A stretch of 64,000 nucleotides of DNA, from contig NZ_FOAP01000005.1 in NCBI RefSeq assembly GCF_900109545.1, positions 62,001 through 126,000 on the forward strand, in the 5' to 3' direction. Within the stretch, counting starts at the first letter, position 1; every line of letters starts with the position of its first letter. The notes under the pieces were generated by a model, which saw only the letters and a program-made list of their open reading frames with translations, did not search any database and was not told the origin of the DNA. The translations under genes were made by a program, and so were the position numbers. This document shows positions 37,790 to 46,700 of the stretch, in pieces. The DNA is from Stigmatella aurantiaca. GTDB taxonomy: Bacteria > Myxococcota > Myxococcia > Myxococcales > Myxococcaceae.

Positions 37790-38176
37790 ATGGCCGAGCC
37801 AAGACTGCCGCGTCCCACGGACGCCGAGCTGGCGATCCTCCGCGTCCTCTGGGAGCGGGGCGCCAGCACCGTCCGCGATGTCCACGCCTCGCTTCCGGAT
37901 GAGCCGGGCTACACCACCGTCCTGAAGCTGATGCAGATCATGACCGAGAAAGGGCTCGTGGTCCGCGACGAGTCCCAGCGCGCGCACGTCTACAGCGCCC
38001 GGGTGGCCCAGCAGAAAACCCAGCGTCAGCTCGTGGCGGACCTGGTGGACCGTGCCTTTGGCGGCTCTCCGGCCCAGCTGGCCATGCAGGCGCTGTCCTC
38101 GAAGAAGACGTCCCCCGAGGAGCTGGCCGAGCTGCGCCGGCTCCTGGACTCGCTGGAGCAGGAGGACACGCCATGA
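37790..38176 (+). CDS. BlaI/MecI/CopY-family transcriptional repressor
   Basis: A 128-residue winged-helix repressor. The recognition helix is in PDEPGYTTVLKLMQIMTEKGLV, matching the YTTVLxxLxxLxxKG motif of BlaI/MecI. The start MAEPRLPRPTDAELAIL at 37790 follows GAAGGAG; an earlier ATG at 37751 would put the operator inside the gene. Its family represses its own operon until a BlaR1-type metalloprotease cleaves it. The matching M56 protein follows immediately with an ATGA overlap. What signal releases it is not known here; no beta-lactamase gene is adjacent. Confidence 0.88.
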   Translation: MAEPRLPRPTDAELAILRVLWERGASTVRDVHASLPDEPGYTTVLKLMQIMTEKGLVVRDESQRAHVYSARVAQQKTQRQLVADLVDRAFGGSPAQLAMQALSSKKTSPEELAELRRLLDSLEQEDTP

Positions 38177-39891
38177 AGGGGCTCGTCTTGGAGGCACTCG
38201 GCTGGGCCCTGTTGCACCTCGTGTGGCAGGGCGCGCTCGTGGCGGCCGTGCTCGCGCTCGGCTTGCGCCTGCTGGGGCCCCGGGCCTCCGCCCGCTATGG
38301 GCTGGCCTGTGGCGCGCTGGGGCTGATGCTCCTCCTGCCTGCCGCCACGGGCTGGCAGCACCTCCGCTCCCGGCAGGCCCCGGCGGCCGTGTCCACCCTC
38401 CGGGCGGCGGCCGGGCAGTCCTCCCTAGGGCCCGCCGCCCAGGCCGGGGCGGCGCCCGCGTCCCCCCTGGCCACGTCCCTGCTCGCCCGGGCCACCGCCT
38501 TCACCGGCGGCCTTCTGCCCTGGGGGGTGCTCGCCTGGGGGCTGGGGGTGGCGGTGTCCTCCCTGCGGCTGCTGGCCGGGTGGGTGCGCCTGCGCCGGAG
38601 GGTACGCGAGGCGTTCCCCGCCCCCGAAGCATGGCAACACCGGCTGGAGGCGCTCGCGCGGCGCCTGGGCGTGAAGCGCGAGGTGCGCCTGCTCCAGTCC
38701 CCCACGCTGGAGGTTCCCTCCGCCCTGGGGTGGCTGCGGCCCGTGGTGCTGCTGCCCGTCTCCACCCTCACCGGCCTGCCCGCGCGGCAGCTCGAGATGA
38801 TTCTCGCGCACGAGCTGGCGCACATCCGCCGTCACGACTTCGCGGTGAACCTGCTCCAGACCGTGGTGGAGACGCTGCTCTTCTATCACCCGGCCGTCTG
38901 GTGGATGTCCCACGTCATCCGCGTGGAGCGCGAGCACTGCTGCGATGACGCCGCCGCGGGCCTGACGGGCAACGCCCTCTCCTACGCCCGGGCACTCACC
39001 GCCCTGGAAACCCTGCGTGTCATGCCCTCCCCCGCTCCAGCCCCCGCCCTCTCCGCGCTGGGAGGCTCGCTGCCGGAGCGCGTGCGCCGGCTGGTGGCCG
39101 CGCCTCCCTCGCGGTGCGCCTCCCGCTGGACGGCGGGCGCTTCCGTCCTGGTGCTGATGAGCAGCCTCGCGGCCGCGGCGCCCCTCACCGCCCGGGTGCT
39201 GCCTGCCCAGGCCCCGCGCTCGCTCCTGGCGGCCAGCCCGGCCGCTCCTGCCGAGCCCGCCCCCGCTCCTGCCCCGGCTCCCGCCCCTTCGGCGAGTCCC
39301 TCACCCGCGCCTGAGCCCCAGGGGGCCGCCGAGCCCAGCCCAGCCCCCGCGCCTCGGCCGTCCTCGGTCCCCTCGCCCAGCCCTTCAGGGCCCGCGAAGC
39401 CACGGAAGGACAGGGGCCCCGAACCAGTACCTCAGGCCTTCCTGCAGTCCGGCATCACCGAGGAGTACGCGAAGGGCCTCCACGCCCGCTTCGGCCAGCC
39501 CCTGTCCGCCGACGAGCTCTTCGTGCTGAAGCACCTGGGCGTCACCGCCGAGGAAGTGGATGCCCTGAAGCGGCTGGGCTTCTCGAAGGTGAGCCCGGAC
39601 ACCGTGGCCGCCGCCCATGCGGTGGGCGCCACCGAGGCGTACCTGCGCGCGCTCAAGGACGCCGGCTACACGGACCTGGAGAAGGCCACGGGGATGCGCG
39701 CCCTGGGCATCACCCCGGAGACGCTCGCCGGTCTGGCCCACGTGGGCTTCACCGGGCTGAGCGCGGACACGCTGATGGGCTTCCAGGCCACCGGTGTCAC
39801 GCCCGCCTTCATCGACGAGATGCGCGCCCAGGGCCACGAGCCGCTCACCCCGGACGCGTTGATCCGTCTGCGCCTGGGGAAGACGCCTTGA
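38173..39891 (+). CDS. BlaR1-like M56 membrane metallopeptidase with an unusual repeat tail
   Basis: A 572-residue membrane protein. Four hydrophobic segments lie in the first 350 residues. The zinc site HELAH is at about 213-217, with the third ligand Glu in VEREHCCDDAA; this is the M56/BlaR1 peptidase core. A Pro/Ala-rich stretch follows (about 355-425). In place of the penicillin-binding sensor of BlaR1, the last 145 residues are repeats of about 20-25 residues with the pattern (L)GVT-x-E-x-(V/L)-x(2)-(L/M)-x(2)-(L/M)GF. The tail is exposed to the periplasm if the topology is as in BlaR1. It should cleave the BlaI-like repressor. The signal sensed is unknown. Confidence 0.82.
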   Translation: MKGLVLEALGWALLHLVWQGALVAAVLALGLRLLGPRASARYGLACGALGLMLLLPAATGWQHLRSRQAPAAVSTLRAAAGQSSLGPAAQAGAAPASPLATSLLARATAFTGGLLPWGVLAWGLGVAVSSLRLLAGWVRLRRRVREAFPAPEAWQHRLEALARRLGVKREVRLLQSPTLEVPSALGWLRPVVLLPVSTLTGLPARQLEMILAHELAHIRRHDFAVNLLQTVVETLLFYHPAVWWMSHVIRVEREHCCDDAAAGLTGNALSYARALTALETLRVMPSPAPAPALSALGGSLPERVRRLVAAPPSRCASRWTAGASVLVLMSSLAAAAPLTARVLPAQAPRSLLAASPAAPAEPAPAPAPAPAPSASPSPAPEPQGAAEPSPAPAPRPSSVPSPSPSGPAKPRKDRGPEPVPQAFLQSGITEEYAKGLHARFGQPLSADELFVLKHLGVTAEEVDALKRLGFSKVSPDTVAAAHAVGATEAYLRALKDAGYTDLEKATGMRALGITPETLAGLAHVGFTGLSADTLMGFQATGVTPAFIDEMRAQGHEPLTPDALIRLRLGKTP

Positions 39892-39902
39892 ACGTTCTGA
39901 CG

Positions 39903-39938
39903 GCGTGCCCTCCTGTGGGTGGGTACAGGAGGGCACGC
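39903..39938. terminator. Perfect 14-bp stem bidirectional terminator
   Basis: GCGTGCCCTCCTGT pairs perfectly with ACAGGAGGGCACGC around an eight-base loop (GGGTGGGT). It lies between the stop of the M56 gene and the stop of the opposing lipoprotein gene, so it can end both transcripts. Confidence 0.75.
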
Positions 39939-39979
39939 TGGGCGCCCGGTGAGCCCCGGAGGGCGCGGGGCCCGGGAGA

Positions 39980-40657
39980 TCAACGCGCGCAGAGGTAATT
40001 CGTGGTCTGGGAGATGCTCACGGGGTTCCCACCGCACGCGGCGAGGTTGTAGTTGTAGCGCAGCGACTGGATGGACTTCCAGTTGACGCAGTAGCCCGTG
40101 CCCACGCCGCACTTCCAGGACTCCAGGTACTGGTACTTGTAGCTGGTGCCCGTGACCGACGAGGTGGTGCACGCGCTGGTGCCGGCCGCCTGGATCCGCT
40201 GGCTGCACGAGGAGTTCCGCCACACCTGCAGGTTGGGGGTCTGGAGCTCGAGCTTCGGACACGGCCGCCCGTTGAGCACGTACTGGCCATTGGGGCAGCG
40301 CGTGAAGAGGCTGGGCCACCAGCTGATCGGGGAGGGCTTGAGGGTGAAGAACAGCTTCTCGCCCGTGGGGCGGTTGATGGCCTCGTACGCGTTTGCGCCA
40401 ACCTGCTGGGCGCCGAGCTGCTTCAGCACCATGTCCTGCTCGGTATCCACGACGTAGAGAACGCCCTCCACGTCGTCGAAGAGCGCGCTCATGTCCTCAA
40501 CCTTGCGAGGTTCCTCGGCGACAGCCTCCTGCCCGGCGGTCTCCAGGTCCTGCGAGAACTCCGGCTCCTCATAGGTGCCCCCGCAACCGGTGCCAAAGCC
40601 CACGGCCACGGCGAGGATGACCGCACTCTTCATCAGCTTGTTGCGCATGGTCGTCAT
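39980..40657 (-). CDS. Cys-rich lipoprotein, function unknown
   Basis: A 225-residue lipoprotein. The signal peptide leads to VGFGTGCGG with the lipid on C25. The middle part (about 50-110) is acidic; the C-terminal part (about 120-225) has about nine cysteines among aromatic residues (RCPNGQYV, RNSSCSQR, SACTTS, SWKCGVGTGYC, LAACGG, YLCAR), suggesting several disulfides. I do not recognise the family. The start at ATG 40657 gives a clean signal peptide; a second ATG three codons later is also possible. Confidence 0.55.
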   Translation of the reverse strand: MTTMRNKLMKSAVILAVAVGFGTGCGGTYEEPEFSQDLETAGQEAVAEEPRKVEDMSALFDDVEGVLYVVDTEQDMVLKQLGAQQVGANAYEAINRPTGEKLFFTLKPSPISWWPSLFTRCPNGQYVLNGRPCPKLELQTPNLQVWRNSSCSQRIQAAGTSACTTSSVTGTSYKYQYLESWKCGVGTGYCVNWKSIQSLRYNYNLAACGGNPVSISQTTNYLCAR

Positions 40658-40863
40658 AACGTCCCCAGGTCCTGCGAAAGTGGTGGATGTCCTCGAAGGG
40701 CGAGGACATCGCGGATTCCCACTGCAAGCTGTGAACCAAGAAGAGCGGGTGCCTGGGGACAAGGAGCGCACCCGGCCGGAACGGTCCTGTCCCCGGGGGC
40801 TGTAGCCTTGGGCGTTACACGGCGGCGCCGGAACGTGGCCAGGTCTGTCACAATCCCGGCCGC

Positions 40864-41403
40864 ATGGCCCCCTTCTCTCGAGCGTTTCGCAGGGCCCCGG
40901 GTGGCCTCGGCCTGGGGGTGGCCTGTTGGGGAGGCCTGTTGCTGCTGCCGGGATGTCAAAACGAGTCCCCCCCGGCCTACGTCCGGCTCGGGGGACAGGC
41001 CCCAGCGATTGCGGATGCGCCCCCCTCACGGGCCCTGCTCGTCGTCTTCTGGGCGTCGTGGTGCCCGCCCTGCCGGGAGGAAACCCCTTCCCTGGTGAAG
41101 CTGGCGGAGCAGCCTCCCGAGGGGCTGCGGGCCGTCGTCTTCAGCCACGACGCACACCTCCAGGACGTCGAGGCATTTCTGGGCGGCCCTCCCGGGGCCG
41201 GGCTCCACCTGCGCCTGGATGAGGGGCGCGCGGCGGCCCGGGCCTTTGGTGTCGAGGCACTCCCCGCCAGCATCCTGGTGGTGGACGGACGCCTGACGGC
41301 CCGCTTCTCCGGCGTGAGGGATTGGAACTCCCGGGCCATGCGGCGCCTGCTGGAACGGCTGCTCCAGGAGCACCGCCCCGCCGAGGGGGCCCCCGCACGT
41401 TGA
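40864..41403 (+). CDS. TlpA-family thiol-disulfide oxidoreductase, lipoprotein
   Basis: A 179-residue lipoprotein. After a hydrophobic signal segment the lipobox LLPGC puts lipid on C31. The thioredoxin fold has the active site WASWCPPCREE (about residues 66-76), and a cis-Pro in ALPASILVV. These proteins keep periplasmic cysteines reduced or deliver electrons for metal-centre or cytochrome maturation. It lies ten bases upstream of a Cys-rich small gene and near the heavy-metal efflux locus, so it may reduce the Cys-rich proteins encoded next to it; that link is inferred. Confidence 0.85.
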   Translation: MAPFSRAFRRAPGGLGLGVACWGGLLLLPGCQNESPPAYVRLGGQAPAIADAPPSRALLVVFWASWCPPCREETPSLVKLAEQPPEGLRAVVFSHDAHLQDVEAFLGGPPGAGLHLRLDEGRAAARAFGVEALPASILVVDGRLTARFSGVRDWNSRAMRRLLERLLQEHRPAEGAPAR

Positions 41404-41413
41404 CGCGCCCCCC

Positions 41414-41737
41414 ATGTCCTCAGTAAGCCCAGGGCTGATGGCGTACCTCCTGCGCATCCTCGCCCTGCTGCTCGTGCTGACGGCCGGGGGCGTCTTCCAG
41501 ACGCTCGCGCTCGTGAGCGAGGGGGCCGTGCCGTGCGAGGACGAGGAGGGCCCGGAAGAGCGGTGCGCGGACTGCGCGGTGTGCCTGTGTTGTCCCCACC
41601 GGGCCCTGCCGGGCTCCTCCGTGGTCGAGGTGCGGGTCCTTCCTCCCACCTCCCGCCCTTCGCCCGCCCCGCGGGGCCCGCACACACCGGTGCCCTCGGG
41701 CGTCACCGCGGACATCTTCCAACCTCCGAAAGCCTGA
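41414..41737 (+). CDS. Small membrane protein with a Cys-rich loop
   Basis: A 107-residue protein. One hydrophobic segment (about residues 9-32) is followed by a Cys cluster (PCEDEEGPEERCADCAVCLCCPHR) with six cysteines and one histidine, suitable for binding a soft metal. The rest is Pro/Ser-rich. It lies ten bases after the TlpA-like gene and ahead of the metal efflux genes, so a metal-handling role is likely. No family name is available. The start could also be ATG 41438. Confidence 0.55.
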   Translation: MSSVSPGLMAYLLRILALLLVLTAGGVFQTLALVSEGAVPCEDEEGPEERCADCAVCLCCPHRALPGSSVVEVRVLPPTSRPSPAPRGPHTPVPSGVTADIFQPPKA

Positions 41738-41895
41738 CGCCACCCGTCCAGGCCGTCGTGTGTCCAGCGTTCCCCCCGGGGCCCCGTCCCCAGGCGTGAA
41801 CCCGCGTCCTTTCTCACGTTGCCCCGAGCCTTGAAGCCCGGGGCCTTTGCCGCCGTGCGCGCCCGTCCCGGGCGTGCCTGGCTGGAGTTCCCTTC

Positions 41896-42171
41896 ATGCG
41901 TTCCTTGCGTTCCCTGTCCGCAGCGCTGTGCCTCGTGTCCGCCGTTGCCCTTCCCACCTGGGCAGGCGAAACCCCACCGCCCGCCGGGGCCCCCGCGGAG
42001 GCGGCCAAGCCGAAGTGCGAGCACGGCGTTCAAAAGTCCCTCTGCACCCGCTGCAATCCCAAGCTGGCCCCGGTCTACAAGTCCAAGGGCGACTGGTGCG
42101 CCGAGCACGAGCGCCCCGAGTCCCAGTGCGTCCTCTGCCACCCGGACCTCGCCCAGAAAGGCGTGAAGTAA
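41896..42171 (+). CDS. Secreted small protein with two Cys/His modules
   Basis: A 91-residue protein with an N-terminal signal peptide (cleavage near TWAGET). The mature part has two related modules: CEHGVQKSLCTRCNPKL and WCAEHERPESQCVLCHPDL, that is C-x-E-H and then C-x-x-C-(N/H)-P. The same module occurs four times in the RND adaptor that follows. It is likely to bind a heavy-metal ion in the periplasm and hand it to the efflux pump, in the way CusF does for copper, although the fold is different. Its stop TAA is followed directly by the ATG of the adaptor gene. Confidence 0.7.
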   Translation: MRSLRSLSAALCLVSAVALPTWAGETPPPAGAPAEAAKPKCEHGVQKSLCTRCNPKLAPVYKSKGDWCAEHERPESQCVLCHPDLAQKGVK

Positions 42172-43749
42172 ATGGGGCCTGCCCGCATCCTCCCGGCCGC
42201 GCTGGGGGTCCTCCTGCTCTGGAGCGCGGGGGCTGCCTGCACGAAGGACTCCCAAGCCGTTCCGGTGGGCCCTTCCGCACGGGGCCCCGCGGATGCGGGC
42301 CTCCCCGTGGCCCCCGCCGCCCCGGGCGCCTCCGCCATCCAACTGTGTGAGCATGGCGTCCCGGCGGACCTGTGTACGCGCTGCACGCCCGAGCTCGCGG
42401 AGGTCTTCCAGGCCCAGGGCGATTGGTGTGAGGCCCACCAGGTGCCCGAGTCGCAGTGCCGCGCGTGCAACCCGGGGCTCACCTTCACCGGCCCGCCCTC
42501 CGTGCCGAAGGACTGGTGCCCGGAGCACGCCGTTCCCGAGTCCCGCTGCACGAAGTGCCACCCGGCGCTCATCGCCCGCTTCATCGAAGCGGGCGACTAC
42601 TGCCGGGAGCACGGCTTCCCGGAGTCCGTCTGCCCCTACTGCCACCCGGAGCGCGTCCGGGCCGCGGGCGCGGAGCCTCCCGTCTTCCCCCCTCCGGACA
42701 TGCGCGTGCGCCTGGCCTCGGAGGAGACCGCGCGCGAGGCGGGCATCACCACGCGGCGCGTGGAGCAACGGCCCCTGGCCCGGACGCTGGAGGTGATAGG
42801 CCAGCTCGCCTTCAACCACAACCGCTCCGCCCCCCTCACGGCCCGGGGGGAGGTGCTCGTCCTGGAGGTCCTCGCCGATGTGGGGGACCCGGTGAAGGCC
42901 GGCCAGCCCCTGGCCGTGGTGGCCTCCGCGGCCGTGGGGGAGGACCAGGGCCGGCTCTCCGCGGCCCAGGCCCGTGTCGCCTCGGCGCGCTCGGCGCTGG
43001 ACCGGGAGCAGGCCCTGCTCCAGCGCGGCATCAGCTCGCAGAAGGACGTGGAGCAGGCCCGCACCGAGCTGGCCGCGGCCGAGGGCGCGCAGGATGCGGC
43101 CCGCGCCGCCCTCTCCGCCGCGGGCGTGGGGGCCGTGAGCCACGCAGGCCAGTACACGCTCAAGGCCCCCCTGTCCGGCACGGTGGTGGCGCGCGATGCG
43201 GCCCCCGGCCGGCACGTGGCCGCAGGCCAGACGCTGCTCCACGTGGCGGACCTCTCCACCCTCTGGGCCCAGCTCGACATTCCCGAGGCGGACGCCCTGT
43301 CCGTGCGCGCGGGCCAGAAGGTGACGCTCCAGTTCGAGGGCATTCCCGGGGAAGCCCGCGAGGCCACCCTCACCCGCGTCGCGGCCTCGGTGGACCCCGC
43401 CACGCGCACCGTGCGCGCCCGCGTGGAGCTGCCCAACCCGGACCAGGCCCTCAAGGCCGGCCTCTTCCTGCGGGCCCGCATCCAGGTCTCCCCCGAGCAC
43501 GTGGCGGTGATGGTTCCCCGCGAGGCCATCCAGCATGCCGAGGGGCGCACGCTCGTCTTCGTGAAGCGGGAGGCGGGCCTGTACGAGCCCATCGCCGTGG
43601 AGCTGGGCACCGGCACGCCCGGGGAGGTGGAGGTGGTGAAGGGGCTGGCACCCGGTGCCGAGGTCGTCACCACGGGGGCATTCCTCCTCAAGACGGAGAT
43701 TCTCAAGGGCTCCATCGGCGCGGGCTGCTGCGAGGAAGGCGGCGAGTAA
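42172..43749 (+). CDS. RND efflux periplasmic adaptor (CusB-like) with N-terminal Cys/His modules
   Basis: A 525-residue lipoprotein adaptor (lipobox SAGAAC, C23). Residues about 55-165 contain four Cys/His modules, each close to (W/Y)C-x-E/A-H-x-x-P-E-S-x-C-x-x-C-(H/N)-P. This segment is absent from ordinary CusB. From about residue 195 the usual adaptor follows: barrel-sandwich hybrid (APLTARGEVLVLEVLADVGDPVKAGQPLAVV), a coiled hairpin (about 255-305) and a beta-barrel domain (VARDAAPGRHVAAGQTLLHVADLSTLWAQLDIPE). It bridges the inner-membrane pump and an outer-membrane channel. The ATG follows directly on the preceding stop; the pump gene starts six bases after the stop. Confidence 0.88.
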   Translation: MGPARILPAALGVLLLWSAGAACTKDSQAVPVGPSARGPADAGLPVAPAAPGASAIQLCEHGVPADLCTRCTPELAEVFQAQGDWCEAHQVPESQCRACNPGLTFTGPPSVPKDWCPEHAVPESRCTKCHPALIARFIEAGDYCREHGFPESVCPYCHPERVRAAGAEPPVFPPPDMRVRLASEETAREAGITTRRVEQRPLARTLEVIGQLAFNHNRSAPLTARGEVLVLEVLADVGDPVKAGQPLAVVASAAVGEDQGRLSAAQARVASARSALDREQALLQRGISSQKDVEQARTELAAAEGAQDAARAALSAAGVGAVSHAGQYTLKAPLSGTVVARDAAPGRHVAAGQTLLHVADLSTLWAQLDIPEADALSVRAGQKVTLQFEGIPGEAREATLTRVAASVDPATRTVRARVELPNPDQALKAGLFLRARIQVSPEHVAVMVPREAIQHAEGRTLVFVKREAGLYEPIAVELGTGTPGEVEVVKGLAPGAEVVTTGAFLLKTEILKGSIGAGCCEEGGE

Positions 43750-43755
43750 CCTCCC

Positions 43756-46700
43756 ATGCTCACCCGCCTCATCGATTGGAGCCTGCACCACCGCGGGGTG
43801 GTGCTCCTGGGCACGCTGGCGCTCGCGCTCTCCGGGGTGCTGTCGTTCCAGGCCCTGCCCCTGGATGCCCTGCCGGACACCACCCCACCCCAGGTCCAGG
43901 TGAACACCCTGGCCCCGGCGCTCACGCCCGTGGAGGTGGAGCGCCAGCTCACCGTGCCCATCGAGCAGGCGCTGGCGGGGCTCCCCCAGTTGGAGCAGAT
44001 GCGCTCGCTGTCCAAGCCGGGCCTGTCCCAGGTGACGCTCCAGTTCGGCGACGGCACGGACGTGTGGTTCGCCCGGCAGCAGGTGTCGGAGCGCCTGGGC
44101 CACGTGAGCCTGCCCCAAGGCATCGAGCGCCCCACGCTGGGCCCCGTGGCCACGGGGCTGGGAGAGATTTTCCACTATCTGGTGAAGAGCCGGACGCGGA
44201 GCCTCACGGAGCTGCGCACCCTGCAAGACCGGGTCATCGCCCCCGCGCTGCGCGGCGTGCCGGGGGTGGCCGAGGTCAACAGCTGGGGCGGCGAGGAGAA
44301 GCAGTGGCACGTGGTGGTGGAGCCCCGGCGCCTCCAGCAGTTCCACCTGTCGTTGGGAGACCTCTACCAGGCCCTGGAGGCCAACAACGCCAACGTGGGC
44401 GGGGGCCGGGTGGAGCAGGCGGGGGCCGCGCGCCTCGTGCTCGGCGTGGGGGCGCTGGAGGGGGGCGCGGCGGTGGAGGAGGTCACCGTGGCCGCCCGCG
44501 ATGGGGTGCCGGTGCGCGTGCGGGACGTGGCCCAGGTGCGGGTGGGCCCTGCGCTGCGCCAGGGCGCCACCACCGCGGACGGGGAAGGCGAGGCCGTGCT
44601 GGGGCTGGGCTTCATGCGCATGGGCGAGAACTCCCACGCGGTGAGCCAGGCGCTCGCCCAGCGGCTGGAGGAGGTGCGCCAGCGCCTGCCCCCGGATGTC
44701 CAGGTGGACATCGTCTACGCGCGCACGGAGCTGGTGGAGCAGGTGCTGCGCACGGTGCGCAACAACCTCCTGGAGGGCGCGCTGCTCGTCGTCGCCATCC
44801 TCTTCGTCTTCCTCGGCCACTGGCGGGCGGGGCTCATCGTGGCGGCGGCCATTCCCCTGTCCCTGCTGTTCGCCTTCAACGCCATGGTGCCGCTGGGCAT
44901 CGCCGGCACGCTCATGTCGCTGGGGGCCATCGACTTCGGCCTCGTCGTGGACTCCTCCGTCATCCTCGTGGAGAACGCCGAGCGGCGGCTGGCCGAGGAC
45001 GCGGGGCGCCGCGGCGTCCTGGAGGTGGTGCGGGACGCGGCCGTCGAGGTGCGCAAGCCCACCCTCTTCGGCGAACTCATCATCCTGGTGGTGTACCTGC
45101 CCATCCTCACGCTGGAGGGGGTGGAGGGAAAGCTCTTCCGCCCCCTGGCGCTCACCCTCATCTTCGCCCTGCTGGGCAGCGCGCTCCTATCCATGACGCT
45201 GATGCCGGTGCTCGCCTCGTTCGTCCTGAAGCCGGGCCGGGGGCCGCACCGGGAGCCGCGCCTCGTGGCGCTCCTGCAGCGGCTCTACCGGCCGGTGCTC
45301 GACGGGGCGCTTCGCCACGGCCGGGCCGTGCTCGCGGGCGCGGCCCTCCTCACGGTGGGCGCCGCCGGGGCCGCCCTGGGGCTCGGCAGCGAGTTCGTTC
45401 CCCGGCTGTCCGAGGGCACCCTCGTCATCAACACCGTGCGCCTGGCGGAAGTCTCGCTCGCCGAGTCCATCCGCTACGGTGGGCACATCGAGGCCCTGCT
45501 GCGCGGCAAGTTCCCGGATGAGGTGAAGCGCGTGTGGACGCGCACGGGCACGGCGGAGGTGGCCACGGACCCCATGGGCCTCGAGCTGTCCGACGTCTTC
45601 ATCACCCTCCACCCCCGGGCGCAGTGGACGCGCGCCGGCACGCAGGAGGAGCTCGTGGCGGAGATGAAGGCGGAGCTGGCGGACCTTCCCGGCATGCGCA
45701 TGGCGTTCCTCCAGCCCATCGAGATGCGCGTCAACGAGATGCTCGCCGGGGTGCGCGGCGATGTGGCCATCAAGCTCTTCGGGGAGGACCTGGACCTCTT
45801 GAAGGCCAAGGCCCAGGAGGTGGAGGCCCTGGTGCGCCCCCTCCCGGGGGCGGCGGATGTCACCGTCGAGCAGGTGACGGGGCAGCCCATCCTGCACGTA
45901 ACGGTGGACCGGGCCGCCGTGGCCCGGTACGGCATTCCCGCCCGGGACGTGCTCGACGTGGTGGAGGCCGTGGGGGGCCGCCGCGTGGGGGACGTGCGCG
46001 AGGGGGAACGGCGCGTCGAGCTGGCCGTGCGCCTGGCCGAGGAATACCGGCAGAACCCGGCCCAGCTCGCCACCGTGTCCGTGGTGGCCCCGGACGGGGT
46101 CCGCGTGCCGCTGGGGCGTCTGGCCACGTTCCGCGAGGTGTCCGGCCCCACCACCGTCCAGCGGGAGGGTGGCCAGCGCCGGCTCGTCATTCAGGCCAAC
46201 GTGCGGGGGCGCGACCTGGGCGGCTTCGTGGAGGAGGTACGCCGCACCCTGGACGCGAAGCTGGAGCTGCCCACCGGGTACGCTGTCCGCCTGGGCGGCT
46301 CGTTCGAGCACCTGGAACGCGCCCGGCAACGGCTGCTGCTCGTGGTGCCCGTGGCCCTGGCGCTCATCTTCCTCCTGCTCTACGTGACGTACGGCCGCGT
46401 GCGGGATGCCCTGCGCATCTTCGCGGGCGTGCCGTTCGCGATGGTGGGCGGCGTGCTGGCGCTGCTCGTGCGGGGCCTGCCCTTCTCCATCTCCGCGGCC
46501 GTGGGCTTCGTGGCGCTCTCAGGCGTCTCGGTGCTGGGGGACATGGTGCTCGTCAGCCGGGTGCGTCAGCTCCTCGGCCGGGGCCTGGCGCCCGGAGAGG
46601 CCATCCGGGAGGCGGCCCTGTCACGCCTGCGCCCGGTGCTGATGACGTCCGCCGTGGCGGCGCTCGGCTTCGTGCCCATGGCATTCCACACGGGGGTGGG

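Noticed and set aside
41026-44820. A minus-strand open frame of 1264 codons opposite the RND locus
   Set aside because: It overlaps several plus-strand genes with unmistakable motifs and reads as low-complexity shadow sequence.
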